From an uncultured Ruminococcus sp. (lineage in GTDB: Bacteria; Bacillota; Clostridia; Oscillospirales; Ruminococcaceae): a DNA stretch of 30,173 nucleotides. The stretch spans positions 1 through 30,173 of the forward strand of contig CALEPT010000203.1 in assembly GCA_937910385.1 (NCBI GenBank), given 5' to 3'. Shown one piece after another: positions 29,862 to 30,173 of this stretch. The notes below the pieces were generated by a model. The model did not search any database. It had not been told where the DNA came from and worked only from the letters and a program-made list of their open reading frames with translations. Both the position numbers and the translations under genes were made by a program. Position 1 is the stretch's first letter. The number at the start of each line of letters is the position of its first letter.

Positions 29862-29996
29862 GGGGGAAAGAGAGGGAGAGAAAAAATAAACTGGTACAAA
29901 AATCGGCATTTCTCTCCCTCTCTCTCCCCCTACGGTTTTCCTCTCTGGACTCTCTTTTCCCTTCCCCCTCTCTCTCCCTCTCTTTGCCGATTTTTG
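29862..29996. repeat. Purine tract with two mirror-image pyrimidine tracts (triplex-capable)
   Basis: The purine tract 29862-29881 is complementary to the pyrimidine tract 29911-29930 at 19 of 20 positions. The tract 29964-29983 is the exact mirror image, not the complement, of 29911-29930, so it matches the purine tract in parallel orientation at the same 19 of 20 positions. A perfect 12-bp inverted repeat caaaaatcggca (29897-29908) / tgccgatttttg (29985-29996) brackets the two pyrimidine tracts. No gene is credible here; open frames in this stretch are low-complexity translations. The layout suits H-DNA or an RNA triple helix, as inference. Confidence 0.8.
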
Positions 29997-30120
29997 AACT
30001 TCCTCCGCCGAACCTTCGGTCGGCTGGCAAGAGATAATGCTGCTCGGTATCACAGATACTTTGCTTCGTGAAACGAAAATAAAAGCGCCAACGAGCGATG
30101 TACGACTGAGGGCGTTGGTG

Positions 30121-30173
30121 AGAGTGAACGAGCTTGCGAGTGACAACGTGGCATGGGGTCAAGCTGGCTCAGC
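30121..30173. repeat. Dispersed repeat, copy cut by the window end
   Basis: agagtgaacgagcttgcgag (30121-30140) matches 2652-2671 except one base, and 30132-30151 equals 1-20 exactly. The last bases (catggggtcaagctggctca) look like a diverged form of the unit at 13-44. Just before it, CCAACG (30088-30093) and CGTTGG (30113-30118) form an inverted repeat. Confidence 0.75.

Noticed and set aside
29753..30037. 94-codon frame after the TPP riboswitch
   Set aside because: It begins at the end of the aptamer, reads through the terminator and consists of Ser/Leu/Pro from the CT tracts; not a thiamine gene.

Overview
The window looks like chromosomal DNA of an anaerobic Clostridia bacterium, most likely a Ruminococcus-like member of the Oscillospiraceae. 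Evidence: AGGAGG-type ribosome binding sites; a division and cell wall (dcw) cluster without ftsA; a MurE with the meso-diaminopimelate signature DNPR; a SigH-like sigma factor; a DUF6465 protein after HU; and a VTC/DUF4956/Cthe_2159-type trio, a combination I associate with gut and rumen Clostridia (from memory, not searched). All recognised genes are on the + strand. No phage, transposase or CRISPR was seen.

Layout. 1-78: tandem copies of a dispersed repeat. 94-8957: dcw cluster murE, mraY, ftsW, murG, murA, ftsQ (divIB) and ftsZ, with ftsZ having its own promoter. 9011-10885: two promoters, a foldable leader and a long DivIVA-like coiled-coil protein. 11010-12272: SigH-like sigma factor, a small cloverleaf-like RNA element, a zinc-ribbon protein and a DUF1858 protein. 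12333-17661: a tight housekeeping operon with a TrmK-Nif3 fusion, RlmA, RqcH (NFACT), a 3-methyladenine DNA glycosylase and an AraC regulator. 18131-21276: VTC polyphosphate-polymerase-like protein, DUF4956 membrane protein and a Ser/Gly-rich lipoprotein with a predicted beta-solenoid. 21406-21694: a candidate small RNA gene with consensus promoter and terminator. 21732-25164: a ribbon-helix-helix protein and ClpB. 25275-26006: HU and a histone-H1-like DUF6465 protein. 26169-29527: GreA with a long leader, LysRS and a coiled-coil membrane protein. 29637-30173: a TPP riboswitch with terminator, then a repeat-dense non-coding stretch.

How it fits together. The first 11 kb makes lipid II (MurE, MraY, MurG, MurA), polymerises it at the septum (FtsW, FtsQ, FtsZ) and probably organises the pole or septum (DivIVA-like). 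The middle operon serves RNA and DNA maintenance and ribosome rescue. The VTC/DUF4956/lipoprotein trio has the most interesting unknown function. The most unusual raw-sequence structure is at 29862-29983: one purine tract and two pyrimidine tracts, the second an exact mirror image of the first, able in principle to form a 19-of-20 triple helix. All functional statements come from reading the sequence and from family knowledge; no database search was run.
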